Below are positions 10,568-23,700 of a stretch of 64,000 bases of DNA, piece after piece. The stretch comes from Haliclystus octoradiatus (taxonomy: Eukaryota; Cnidaria; Staurozoa; Stauromedusae; Haliclystidae). Location of the stretch: assembly GCA_916610825.1 (NCBI GenBank), contig OU744450.1, positions 27,696,350 through 27,760,349 of the forward strand, given 5' to 3'. A program made the translations under genes and the position numbers. Position 1 is the first letter of the stretch. The number at the start of each line of letters is the position of its first letter. The notes below the pieces were generated by a model. The model made no database searches. It saw nothing but the letters and a program-made list of their open reading frames with translations, and was not told the origin of the DNA.

Positions 10568-11317
10568 GGCAGTCTTCAAACGTCGCGCTTTACATGCGCC
10601 GTGCTTTGCTTTGTCTGGCACGGCAGAATTGGAATTCTGGTTTCAATTCATTTCAGACGGCGTGAAATTGCCGTGCTTTGGCCATTGACGTCATCAAAAT
10701 TGAAAGGCGTATTGCGCAATTATTGAAAGTAAAACTACCTTTAGCTAAATTTAGCAGTACCTGAAAATGATGTCACACTGTCTGAGATATAAAGATTTCG
10801 GTTTAAGAGATCTAATATTTATTAGTTAAATTTCCTTCGAATATAAATGTTTTAATTTAAAAAAACAATTAAATCTCATAAAGAAATATTTGTTCTATCA
10901 AGCTATGTTACCAGTTAACATGCAACTGAAATGAAGGGCATCCTGAAATGTTTTCAACCTACATAGTAATAACATATTAATAAAATTCACTATTTTAATA
11001 GACAGCAGAATACCAAACAGTTGAGCATAATGAAGTAGTTTATAATTGAACTTTATGTTCATCAATATCATCGAGAAGTGAATGAAATGATAAAAAAACA
11101 TCATAAAAACTACTATTTTATCCCCAATTCGCATGAATTTGACCGAACATTCGTCTGAAATTAGACGAATAAAAGCTCGGCATCCTAAAAAGCACGCCTT
11201 ATAAAACAACTGTCGTACTGACGCCGCTCCGAGCGGCAACCTTATACGTCGCGCTTTTGCCAGGTCGCGCCAGAAGATTAGCACGGCGCATGAAAAGCAC
11301 GACGTTTGTAGACTGCC
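10568..11317. mobile_element. Non-autonomous TIR transposon, 750 bp, TAA TSD (Harbinger-like)
   Basis: Inverted terminal repeats of about 40 bp share GGCAGTCT, CAAACGTCG, GCTTT and CATGCGCCGTGCT. The element is flanked on both sides by TAA (10565-10567 and 11318-11320). A 3-bp TWA duplication is characteristic of PIF/Harbinger elements. The interior encodes nothing I recognise. The 128-codon minus-strand frame at 10898-11284 runs into the right terminal repeat and is most likely a chance frame. Confidence 0.72.
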
Positions 11318-13284
11318 TAAGATTGATCAATTCATTTTCGTTTCGAATATTATAAATAATAAAAAACGTTTTATGATATTACCGTTTAATAAACATACTA
11401 TACCAATTTTAAATTAAAAATTAGAACTTGTTCTTCTTAATTTCAAGGCACTATATATGTATCACATTGATACAAAATTTCCTAGAATTTATTCCTTAGA
11501 TTTTATTTCTTAGATTTTCTGTTGATAAAACCTGTTAGAAACGATGCAAACTATATGTGAATTTACTGTGTGGGCTTCAGGCTGAATCCCAATCAATGAA
11601 AGCAAAAACAGCAATTGGTGCCCTGTGGAGAACACTTGGAAGGTGGACTTTAAGAGAGCATTTTAGTTACATCTACACATACAAGGTTAGGCCTATGCCT
11701 ATCTTAACATGTTCACTTCCAGTAAGTAGCTTGTCCAACCCCTCAAAAGCATTAGAAAATTCTTGAAAAGGCTTTCTAGACAATATGAAGATCTTCTACA
11801 GGCATAATATTGGATGAAGCACGCAAGTTACAGACACCGTTTGCTGGCCTTCCGAGGACTTCCAGGAACCATGTTTCCAGGATCCTGCACAGTAACAGCC
11901 TGCTAGTCAGTACTGCTTGCATGTCCAAACCCCTGGAGAGGAAACGTTGATCAAATTCAAGATAAAAAACACAAGTAAAGTTGAATTGTTCTTTCCAATC
12001 TCAAATTATTTGTCGCACTTCTAAGTAACTCGCATTCAACAGCAAAAAACAGCATTCAGTGAATATCTTGAAATTTGAAATCTCATCTGAACTACAAACT
12101 GGTTATTTAAAACATCAAAATATATTTATAAATATATCATGATTTGATTTTAACAAAACAAAGATAATAATTCAGCAATACATTCAGTGGAATTTATTTT
12201 CTGCCTCTGAGCGCAAGATATTCAGAAGCGGGACTTGCAGTTTGAGATGAAAAAAAAAGGAATTTACCTGGTGTTTTTTATCAGAAATTTGAGCTGTGTC
12301 CAGGTTTTGGACCTGCCAAAGACAAACCTAACCTTTTGTAAATTAGTTTACTAACAGCTGAACACAATTAGTTAAACTAGGGCTAGGCTACATATGGTAG
12401 AATTATAAGACACTTGATTTACGATTACCATATGCCTAATAATCATTTGCTTAATAAAAAATTAAGCCCTACATTTAAAACATATCTAGGCCTATTATAT
12501 TCATATAAAAGCAATAGGTTGTTGTTTCTACTTATTCTATTTATCCACTCTCAACATCCTTATTCCAAGAAGGGACAATTTGGGGTTCTTTTGATTTTAA
12601 TGATTCTTGGTTAGTGTCAATTAATGTTGCAAATTTTCAATTTTTAGGAGAGGTCAACTGCGTAGCCTCCAGATGTCGCTATGGTGTATTCTAGATTATT
12701 ATGTGGTTATGTGTGTCATTTACTTGGGTCTGTTCTAAATTAGTTTACGATATATAACTATTGATTATAAGATTATTGACTTTGTAATATTTGCTAGTTA
12801 TATTTGAGCATTATTGATTAATTATTGAGTGTGTCATATTTCAAAATACAGTACATCACTTGAGTTTGCTCTGTGATACTGATGGCTAAATGTGCGCGGT
12901 AACTTTAGAATAATTGAGTCTTCTACTTCAAAACCAGCTTAAGTTTTTAATGATTCTCTCAATTGGAAGGAAATTACTGACATTTTTTTCTTGGCCGTTT
13001 AGTAGCCGATGTCAGTTTCACCTGTGAGTCAAATATTATATCTAGGTTACTACTGTTTTCACTAGGATTATTGATCTATACGTCATATATATATAACACT
13101 AAAAATATTGTCTTGCTTGTACCTCAATATCAAGGAATTTGAGAATTCGAACAATGAGAACTTTGCTGCTGCACCCCAATTTCTCGAATTTTGAATCAGT
13201 ATTCGGGTTTTGCGGTAGTAATTATCAGGTCTCTGTAAATTAGATGTAATTTTGATAAGTAACATTATTCTGCACAATAAATAA
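11318..13284. other. Intergenic, no supported gene
   Basis: I see no complete gene. Around 11557-11930 the plus strand shows short protein-like stretches (AIGALWRTLGRWTLREHF, then ILHSNSLLVSTACMSKPLE in another frame) that could be a decayed transposon ORF, but I cannot name the family. Confidence 0.35.
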
Positions 13285-13462
13285 TAAATAAAGCCAAACC
13301 TGTTATAATGGTCACCTCTATGCATCAGCCACCTTTCTATAGTGGTCACTCTTCCAATATGTAAATAGTATTTTCTATTGAATCAACCCTGTATATAAGG
13401 CCACCTGCATATAGTGGTCAATTCATATCCCTCTTATAGTTGGCTGTTATGGTCACTGTATA
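13285..13462. repeat. Degenerate tandem motif related to TATAGTGGTCAC
   Basis: At least five degenerate copies of a motif like TATAATGGTCACC, TATAGTGGTCACT, TATAAGGCCACC, TATAGTGGTCA and TATGGTCACT occur at intervals of about 30-50 bp. The repeats are imperfect. Function and family are unknown. Confidence 0.45.
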
Positions 13463-14487
13463 CAAAGTAATGAAACAAAGCACCCTTATCACATTTCATG
13501 CGTTTTTGATGACTTAAGCACACCATGCTATCTCATGATGCAATTAATCAGAATGGATGGTTTTAAAGGTGAATCATGGTGGGGGATTTACGATGAATAC
13601 TTCTATGTATCCCTATGTCAATGTGTTATGGTAGGATTCAAAATGATATGGTTGGATTATGTAAGGCAACCCTTGTTAATTGCGAACTAAGGATGAAAAG
13701 ACACATTTGGGAGATGGACCCTGCATGGCATTTATTTTCTTGACTGTTTCATCAGAGCTGTAACCCATCTTACAAAATATAACTATTGTTCCTCTATGTG
13801 TGTGGTCAAACCCCAAAGAAATACTTATCTTGGCAAACATGGACCATTATAGCAAATACTGACTCTTCGCTTCTAGGAGGAGCTCTTCAGCTTCTTTTTC
13901 TGTGTACACGCAAAAAGATCAATTTCATTTCCAATCTCAGCCCTTATGTTACAAAAGATATATATATACAAGGTATGATAAGATTGATTCAGGTTCTATA
14001 TGCAAAAAAATTAATTTAATATCCATTAAATTTTTTCAATTCTTTGTCATTAAATCATAATGATATTAATAATTCAGCCTCCAGGCTGTAGTTGTTTGCT
14101 TTTTGCAGATTTCGAAGTAGGTGCACACTCATCTCGATTTGAAAAAGTTATGAGTTCCTCCTCTTCGTCTTCGTGCCATACAATACTATATTATTTACAC
14201 ATTTTTATTAACCATTTATTCTATCTATTTGTAAATTTACAATAGCTTAATTAAAGTTTTGAAATAATGTTGAACACATTGTATTAGTTTTGCACTAGGA
14301 CAGACAAAAGATATAGGATTATTAAATTCATTGATAAAGAATTAAAGGATGATCAAATTAATTGTAATTTTCTGCACAGTACGTTTTGAGATTTCCCGGG
14401 AAAGAAATAAACAGCCTCACTCACAATATATATAATTAATATATATTTAATTTCGAGGATAGCGCGCTGCATTCTATGTGCGCTGGA
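13463..14487. other. Intergenic upstream of caspase A, no gene seen
   Basis: AT-rich sequence with only short unsupported frames. The last part (14430-14487) is a TA-rich tract followed by GCGC-rich sequence leading into the shared promoter block. Confidence 0.45.
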
Positions 14488-14614
14488 CATGGCGCGCGAC
14501 GACGCTAGGGACCGATGTTGACTATGAACTAATACCGACCCATTCCATCACGGCCCTCATTTCCGCTTTAAATCGAGTGCTGCGCGGAAATGAGGGCCGC
14601 AATGGAATGAGGCT
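14488..14614 (+). promoter_or_regulatory. Caspase A promoter block shared with caspase B, plus hairpin insertion
   Basis: Bases 14488-14540 (CATGGCGCGCGACGACGCTA, then AGTTCATAG in reverse sense within GACTATGAACTAATACCGAC) and 14602-14614 (ATGGAATGAGGCT) match the block upstream of caspase B. Between them lies an extra segment of about 61 bp that caspase B lacks. That segment, with the adjoining bases, forms a hairpin with 25-nt arms (14542-14566 and 14584-14608) containing CGGCCCTCATTTCCGC. The block ends 19 bases before the caspase A ATG, so it may lie in the 5' UTR or core promoter. Confidence 0.55.
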
Positions 14615-14633
14615 AGGAATGAAATAAGTGAAC

Positions 14634-14742
14634 ATGGCAGCTAAAAATGGCGATGCCCTTTTGAGGGTTCTTTTAAATAATTTATCAAGGCATTTATCAA
14701 AGGCCAATGTCGAGGAATTGTGTTTTCTTGCTGGAATGACAC
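14634..14742 (+). CDS. Caspase A exon 1: first half of the DED
   Basis: Encodes 36 codons plus one base, including [20 protein letters not shown] and LCFLAGMT, a good match to DED helices 1-3 including the FL motif. The donor is C|GTAAGC, close to consensus. The second half of the domain lies 12.8 kb away. The frame (phase 1) and domain continuity support that join, and the same split is seen in caspase B. Confidence 0.8.
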
Positions 14743-17700
14743 GTAAGCTGAAATATTGTATTGTAATGACCTATCTAGAATAGCGCGATTCTCCTGTGGG
14801 ACCCAACCGGGACCCAAAGTCAGTAGATAGATCATATATTTCAGTAACTGTCATATTTGGCTCAATGCTATCTTTTGTAATTTTGTATCTTCCTTTAATA
14901 TGTTTGAAATATATGATCTATCTACTGACTTTGGGTCCCGGTTGGCCCTTGGGTAAACATATCATCATCATCATCATTTATTCAGAACTTGAATAAGCTA
15001 AAAGCTTTGTTTCACAAGACTGATTTATAAACATATAGATATACATATAATAACAATACAATTTTACAACAATATACTGTACAGGATAGACATTTGAAGA
15101 ACGATTTGATTAGCTTAATTATGTTATTCCGTGTAAGTGCTTCCCAAGGAGACGTTTGAAAGTTGGTCTGTTGACGGTAGATCGTTCCACTTATCAGCAC
15201 CAGCATGTTGAAATGAGTGGCAATGGCTTGACCTGATGTAAATGCAGGGCTTCCAACCCTCCCGATTTAATCGGGAGTCTCCCTATTTTCACACATTTCT
15301 CCCGCTCTCCCGACTTTTTAAAATTCAATACAAATCTCCCGATTTTGTTGCCTTTTTTGCTACTTTTCAATATAAAAAATCCTGAAGCTGTTGAGCGTAT
15401 CAAAGTCTTGTAAAGATTTTATTACCGTCGTAGACAGTGACTGTTTATGTTCCCGACGAGTCTATTCGCTAACCTCTTTTCGCCATTTTTGAATTGCCTC
15501 TGTTCCACCTTTTCTGAAGATGATGTAATCTCTATTTTGGTACCAATCTCACTATCAAAACATTCATTGCACTACTTCTGGTTGCGTAGCAGCACGATCA
15601 AACAAAATATTGCAAGATGGCTGATTATTTATCCGAAAATGATTCTATTGACGCTAATTATTCTGAAGTCGAAAGTTCTGACGTAGACGATGTCATTGAC
15701 AATGAGGAAAGTTCGTCCAGCTCTAAAGAACCACTTGCAAAGAAGAAAAAATACTTAACACGATTTAGCAGCGATTGGTGTTCTAAATATCAATTTGTTC
15801 AGCCTTGTTCAAAGCAAGCTGTTGTTAGTGCTGAGTACAAGTTTCACTGCACTTATTGTAACACTGTGCTTTCATGTTCTCGGGGAGGGATCAATGACAT
15901 AGAGAAGCATGCAGGTAAATTACAATTAAATTAAATTTTTAGTTATTTAGAATGTACACCGTAATCTTTGTTTTCGAACCTAATGAAGCCACAATATTTG
16001 GCTCCAATATCGAAGCAATATTGCTTCTCTATCTTTTCTTTGTCTTGCGTTCTTGTCAATGTTTTTGTTTGTATGAATATTCAAAGCAAATAAATTCTCA
16101 AATTCAGATATTAACTATAATGTCATTGTTTGAAATACATTTTTACTTGAATTATATTTTACTCTTGACTTTTGCAGCAACTCCAAAACACAAGAACAAT
16201 GAAAAGCATGCAAAGGGCTCAAGGATTTCTGCATTCTTCAGTAAAAGTCGACCGCGAGTTGAGAAAACTGTGTCTTCTCATCCTTCAATTCTAGCAGAAG
16301 TGAGAATGGCAATGATGATAGTGCAGCATAATACATTTTTTAGCCTTGCTGATCATTTAACAATGTTTATCAAGCAGGAATTCAAAGGCTCTAAGGCAGC
16401 TGAAAAATTTTCCTGCGCAAAAACAAAGACGTCTGCAATTGTAAATTGTGTAGGGGCAGCATTGAAAGAGGATGTTATCATTCAAATGAAGCAGAATCCT
16501 TTTAGTTTCATGATTGATGGAACAAATGACTCTAGTATTGATAAAATGTACCCCATTACCGTTCGTATTTTTGATGTAAATTACAACCGAATTATGACAA
16601 AGTTTGTCGATATCAACCTTATAAGTGGAAAATCATCAGCAACTGCAGAAAGTATTTTTTCAAGTGTAGACAAACTTTTTGCTGAGCATGACATTTCTTG
16701 GAAAAATGTCACCGCACTTGGGGTGGACAATACAAACGCCAACATTGGGGAGCACAACTCGGTAAAGAGCAGGGTGTTGCAAAAGAACAATAATGTATTC
16801 ATTGCTGGATGTCATTGCCACATTATTCACAATGCTTCACTAAAAGGTGCTACCCAATTTTCCAAAATTTGTCAATTTGATGTGGAAGACCACCTTGTTG
16901 ACCTGTATTTCTGGTTCGACAAGTCGACTAAAAGAAAAAACAGCTTGAAGGAGTATTTTGAGTTTTGTGATTCTGATTATGAATCAATACTTAAGCATGT
17001 TTCTGTCAGATGGCTGAGTTTAGAGCAGTGTGTTGATAGAGAACTGAAAAAGTACGAAGGATTAAAGTCATACTTTGCATCAGAGGATCATCCTCAAGCA
17101 CGATTCCAGAGGCTAGCAAAGGCTTTCAGTAATCCAATGACGGAATTATATTTATGGTTTTTCAATTCGTGCCTAACAGGATTTTGTGTGTTCAATAAAT
17201 TTTTACAGAGGGAGGATCCGCTTCTGCATCTATTGAAAGAACAAATGGACAAGTTTATGGAGAAACTGATTCTAAAATTTGTAAATCCCGATAAACTGAC
17301 AGAAGAGAAGCAGAAAGGTGGCTCTTATCAAACGCTATCTTTGGAACTGGGTAATCAGAAAGAAGATGAATTCTTAGCAATCGGCTTTAAAACAAAGCAA
17401 CGGTTGAGAGAGCTGTTTGAAAATGGAGATATCACAGAAAACGAAGTTGATACCTTTTATTCAAGCGTTAGAGCTTTTTACTTGAACTCATTTCAGTATT
17501 GTAAGAAGTGGCTCCCGTTAGAAAATATGCTTATCAACAATTGCAAATTTGTTGACTTCCAATTCAGAGGTGCTGCATCGTTTGACAATGTCACAACAGC
17601 AATGGAACAGCTCCCTCAAATCCACGGTAACAGTTTGGTTGACCCCAAAATCATGGATGTGTTGGAGGAAGAGTTCCTTGCTTATAAGGTTCTTGAAAAA

Positions 17701-20700
17701 GAGTGTATACCAACATCTACGTGGGATGACGCTCTTGTAAAAGTAGAGGTAGATGCAAACGATCAAGTGATCACACAATATCATAGGATGGATATATTGT
17801 GGGCTTATTTACAAAATGTGTACCCCAATCTAGCAAAAGTTGCGTTGTCCATTTTAACAATCCCTCACAGTAATGCTGGTGAAGAGCGTGTCTTTTCGTT
17901 GGTTGGGAGAAACAAAACGGATTTCCGGCCATCATTGGACACTGGCAAAACCCTAGCTTCGATTATGCTCATCAAAATGAATATACCAGAAAACTTAACA
18001 CCATGCTATCAATGGAAGCCTTCTAAAGAACTTCTGGAGAAGTGTAAAAAGGCAACCCGTGATTACAATGAAAAGCATGGTAGCTACAGAAAGAAGAAAT
18101 AAATTACAGTAACTGTAAAGTTAAAATTAAAAAATCCATAAATTGATCTTATGTTACGATTGATTGATTTATATGTACTGTACAGTATTACTTCATTTGC
18201 GTTGAGTAGACTATCTATCAATGATATTACTTATATTCAATTGTTACATGGGTATCCTACTATATTGTGCCTTTGAGCTTTCTTGCAACTTTCAACTCTT
18301 TTAAGTACTACTTTTAGTTCTTTGACAATTTATTAAGGTAGAAATTTCACCAAGCCTTGGTTCGCGATAAAAATACAAATAGTATAGTAATCACGCAAAA
18401 TTTGTCAGGAAAATTTGGTGTCCTCCCTCTTTTAAAAAATTCCAGGTTGGAAGCTCTGGACTAAATGTCATTGTGGTAGTGGGATCTTGTTCTGGTGGTA
18501 TGTGGTTGTTGAAATTATGAGGAAAGCAAAGGAGGAGATTGGTTAAATTTAATTTTATGGGTGAACATTAGTTGATTTGATGTTATTCGGTCTCTGACAG
18601 AAAGCCAGCCAAGCTGACTTTGCATATCAGAGACACGAGTTCGATAGTTACAACGGAGCACTGACCTCATCCCTCTGTTCTGCAATCTCTGGAGGCGATC
18701 AAGATGTTCAGTTTTACAATTCCCCCATACAATAGCGCAGTAGTCAAAATGTGGCAAAACAATGGTGTTATAAATAATTAATGCAGATTGTTGTGGGATG
18801 AATCGTCTTACATATTTCAGTTCCCCCAAGCTTCTATTAATTTTTTATTCAGAGTAGTAATTTGATTATCGAATGTTAAATTAGTATCAATTTGTAGCCT
18901 ACTCCTAGATATTTCATTAAATTAACCCGGTTTATTTGCTGGTGATCTATCTTAATAGAAAATTCAGTTTCTTCTTGCTTTTTTAAATTTCGCTTTGAGC
19001 CAATTACCATGCATTTAGTTTTTAATATATTGAGGGTTAGTCTATTTGCACACAGCCAGGCATGAATTTGGTTTAAATCCAAGAGTAAAAGTTATTCTAT
19101 GTCATTTTATTTTTTTGAGCTACGTACAAAAGAGTATCATCAGCATATAAGTTAATTTTACAATTTTACAATTTTTTACAGACGCGCATATGTCATTGAT
19201 ATAAGTTAGAAAAAGTAGAGGCCCAAGGATTGACCCTTGGGGAACTCCATATTTAATTACACCTAAGTTAGAATTTACATTATTTACATTTACTATTTGT
19301 TTTCTACCTATTAAATAAGAATCAAAAAAATTTAAACTATTTACATTACTACCATATAATTTTAATTTATCTAATAAAATAAGATGATCTACAATGTCAA
19401 ATGCTTTTTTTAGATCTATACTTACCACACCTACAAGATTTTTATTTAGAAAATTATCGAAGCAAAATTCCGAAAAATTTAAAATACTGCCATCGGTAGA
19501 ATGATTTTTACGGAAGCCATATTGATAGTTAGTTAATAAATTATTGGTTGTTACATAATAATTTAGTTGAATATGTACAAGTTTTTCTACAATAAATATG
19601 ACAAACGCCGTCCTATACAATTATACATGATATGATATGATATGATTTATTTGTCATAAAATGAAATGACAGGCAATTCCACTTACATACAGCCATTTTA
19701 CAAATAATCATCATCATCATCATTTATTCAGAAACCTGAAAAGTTTTATAATAACTTTTCTTCTCAGGACTGATTTACGTAATAAACTAGGGAATAAACA
19801 TAAATTAATTGATTACAATAATACATAGATATATACTAGACTGGTCCAGAAAAAACGAAAGTTTGAAATGTTAAATGCACGATCCATTTTATTATTAGAC
19901 TTGCTCTGAAAACAAGTTACCGAAAATTTAAAATTAATTCGACATCAGGAAGTGGACTCTCAAGACTCCTCTAAATTAATATATAAAGTTAATGGCAAAA
20001 ACGCTAATATATTTCAAACGGGATTAAGTTATCTTTGCTATAACATTTTTATAAATTTGAATAGATGGCAATAAAGCTCATGACATATCGAAAAGCGTAG
20101 ATTCCGCTGTGAAAACAGCTTTATCAGACAAGTGTGAGACTTCAATCTCTATCAACATCAAAAAGAATATCGAAGAGGTGTTAGCCGCTTTTGCGGTGGG
20201 AGGTTTTCAAAAATTGTAACTTGAGAATATATCGAATGATGACTAAACGATGGCTGAAAATAGAGAAACAGTAAATCTGCACACAGGTGAAAGATTATTC
20301 AAAGCATGTTCAAAGGAAAATACATCTTCGTTTCTTGGAAATCAATGAACCATCGCAATAATAATACTGTGAAGAAAACATATTAAACTGTTCTGTTTAA
20401 AGACATAGCAAAGAAGAGATCTATTAAATTAATTTAAATGAAAAGAACTCATATTGTTTTTGAATTTAATTCGCTTAATTAAAATGAAAAGAATAATTTG
20501 AATGGACAATTAATTTTCAAAGAAAGTATACTTTGTGAACACAATGGCATACATGCATTGAATTTTGTTATTCAAAGTTTAGATTCAAAACAAACTGTTC
20601 TCTACATTTTATTTGCAAACATTAATATTTACCCGTGAACTAATTTGCATATATTATCTGATATCAGAAAGTGAATCTGATAAACGTTTGAATAACTTTT

Positions 20701-23700
20701 GCGTAATTTGTTTGAGGAGTTTATGATTATGAACTTTAGGCTAGTGGTTATATGGACACACCGAACTCAATTCGAATTAGGTGCAACACCGAATAGCAGT
20801 AAATTCGCATTTGGGGTTATACAGACGAACCAAATGTCGAAGATCTTTAAAAACTGGCCAAAATGTCACGTGATAGGAAGTAGTTTTCTTGGAATTATAC
20901 CGCATGGTTTGAAACCAGAGTGCTTTGTTTGCATTTTATTTCATTTTTAGCGATTTTTCCGTTCTATTTTGCCTATCAATAGTTTGAAACTTGTTTGCAT
21001 GAAGTAGTAATCTCAAAGGTTTGCAAGCATGTTTACGGGAGACAGTTTTTGTTCTAACAAGGCATAGTACTCAGAGCAAATTAAATGCGAATTTCCATTA
21101 AAATAACGTATTATGATAAAAGCGACCCCAATTCTAGTGCTGATGCATTGTGATTGGCTAAAATAAAACGTTTTTAAATGTTGTAAATCATGATTTTGGA
21201 TAACATCAGCTTCCCTGTCAGCTATCTTCCAATCATATAAACAAGTCACCATAACAACATCCCAAAAGCGATGTTCTTTCCATTGCATTGCCATGGAAAC
21301 ATCCTTTAAAATAATTTATGATTTGCACATCCCCCGGTTTATTGCCATATAAGATAGATATAGGAGCTCAATCACGGCACCGTGAGTCGAATGTATTTAG
21401 TTTGGTGCAATGATAGCTCGCTCGTATAACGCGGCGATGAATTTAATTCATGGAGTAGAGCTCCACAGTCCGCACGTCAAGGTTTGACGTGCGGAGCTAG
21501 CTTGACAAACTTAATGTTTTTTGAGTAATGTTGATGAACCGAATGTTGTTATACGAAGCGCGCTATCATGAGATTTAATTTGAATGAATCAATCAATTGA
21601 GTTTGGTGCGCCCATATAACCCTAGCCTTAGTTTCTAGCGGCCATCGAACAAAAAACGCATAAGATTAACAAAATGATTGAATTCAGTCACCATTCAACA
21701 CAGCAAAGAATCTCAAGTTACAATTTTTGAAAACTTTCCACCGCAAAAGCGGCTAACACGTCTTCGATATTTTTTTTGATGTTGACAGAATGAAGGCTCA
21801 CACTTTTCTGATAAAGCTGTTTTCACAGCGGAATCTACGCTTTTCGATATGTCATGAGCTTTATTGCAATCTATTCAAATTTATAAAAATGTTATAGCAA
21901 AGATAACTTAATCCCGTTTGAAATATATTAGCGTTTTTGCCATTAACTTTACATATTAATTTAGAGGGGTCTTAAGAGTCCACTTCGCGATGTCGAATGA
22001 ATTTTCGGTAACTTGTTTTCAGAGCAATTCTAATAATAAATAATAATAAAATGGATTGTGCATTTAACATTTCAAATTTTCGCTTTTTTTGGACCAGTCT
22101 AATATATATAAGTAGTAGTAATGTAGAGAGTGTCGCCCTACCGAAGGCACCCGTACCGCTCCTCTATTTCTAGAGACGATGTCGCCCTCCCAAAGGCACC
22201 CGTACTGCTCCTCTATTTCTAGATGGGTGGCTTTTTTCGCTGAGAGCAATGATTTTAAACGCGATCTCTTTGTTGATCTCAGCCGCGACACTGCAGATCA
22301 ATTTCAACAGATTTCATGGCAGATAGGTCTTGATTGGCAATGTGCAACGATGCACCGCAGCTACTCACAATGCAATTCCCTCTGGACCGTTCCATCCACC
22401 ATCCGCAGATGGTACTCATTTGATGTTTCAGATAAAGTCAAGGCTGAGTTGACCTTAGGGGGATTTGACCACAGTCGATCAGATATGATCCGATCTGAAG
22501 TTTTTTTGCCCTGCCATCTGAGCTAACCCTCCAGATATATATAGGCTACAGCTACAAGGGTAATTAAATACGAACTTAACAGTTCAGATGCTGTGATTTA
22601 TTAGTATTTAAATGCTTCTCAAGGAGACTTTTAAAACTTTTCCTTTTGGAAACCTCCTTCATTGTAGACGCTAGATCATTCCACTTGTGAGCACCAGCAT
22701 ATTGAAATGAGTGGCAATGGCTTGACTTGATGTATATGTCATTATGGGTATGAGATCTTGTCTTGGTCGTATTTGGTTGTTGAAGTATATGGGAGAGCAG
22801 AGGGGAGCTAGATTGAATTTAAATTTGTGAGTGAGGATTAATTCGTGTGAGGTTATTCTGTCTCTGACGACAGAAAGCCAGCCAAGCCAGGTTTGCATAT
22901 CAGAGATTCAAGTGCAATAATTACAACGGAGTACTGCCCTCATTCCTCTGTTTTGTAATCTCTGGAGGCGGTCAAGATGTTGGACTTTGCAATTCCCCCA
23001 TGCGACAGCGCAGTAATCAAAATGTGACAAAACAATAGAGTTATAAATTAATTGAGCTGATTCTTGCGGAATGAAACGTCTTATGAATTTGAGGACACCC
23101 AACCCTCTATTGATTTTCTTAATTATGCAATCAATGTGGTCATCAAATAGCAGGTTTTCATCAATTAAGACACCTAAATACTTCAATAAATGCACACGTT
23201 TAACAGGTTCGTCATTCAACTTCACTTGAAAATCATGGTTTGCATCTAGTTTTTTCAAGTTTGGTTTAGTGCCTATCATCATACAATTTGTTTTAACGAC
23301 AATTAAAGTTAGTTTATTAGCACATAGCCAGCTGTAAATTTGGTTCAATTCAGTTACTAAGGAATGTTCAATAATATTTACATTCTATTTGCGACATATA
23401 ATAAAGTGTCATCGGCATATAGATTAATGTTACAATTATGTACAGAATCAAAAATATCAATTATATAAATTAAAAATAGTAGTGGCCCAAGGATCGATCC
23501 TTGAGGAACGCCATGTTTTATTGTACCTAAATTAGAATTAATAGCCTATTATTTATAGGCCTATTTACAATTTGTTTTCTATATATTAAATATGATCTAA
23601 AAATTTAAGCTATTTTCATCACTACCGTATAATTGTAATTTGTCTAATAAAATATAAAAGTTGACAGTATCAAAAGCTTTTTTAAGTCAACGCTGAGTAG

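Noticed and set aside
10898..11284. 128-codon minus-strand frame
   Set aside because: It lies inside the 750-bp TIR element, runs into the terminal repeat and shows no known domain.
11557..11930. Protein-like fragments in two frames
   Set aside because: They may be a decayed transposon gene, but no motif is strong enough to name a family, so no gene was called.
14520..14707. Minus-strand frames across the caspase A promoter and exon 1
   Set aside because: They are antisense shadows of the DED exon on the plus strand.
15952..16177. In-frame N-terminal extension of the large hAT frame (716 codons)
   Set aside because: It is bounded by GT-AG sites, is hydrophobic and unlike any transposase, and removing it joins the two halves of a BED-like finger in frame.
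22179..22526. 115-codon frame in dispersed repeat family 2 copy 3
   Set aside because: There is no recognisable domain, the frame is not preserved in copy 2, and it lies within a repeat.
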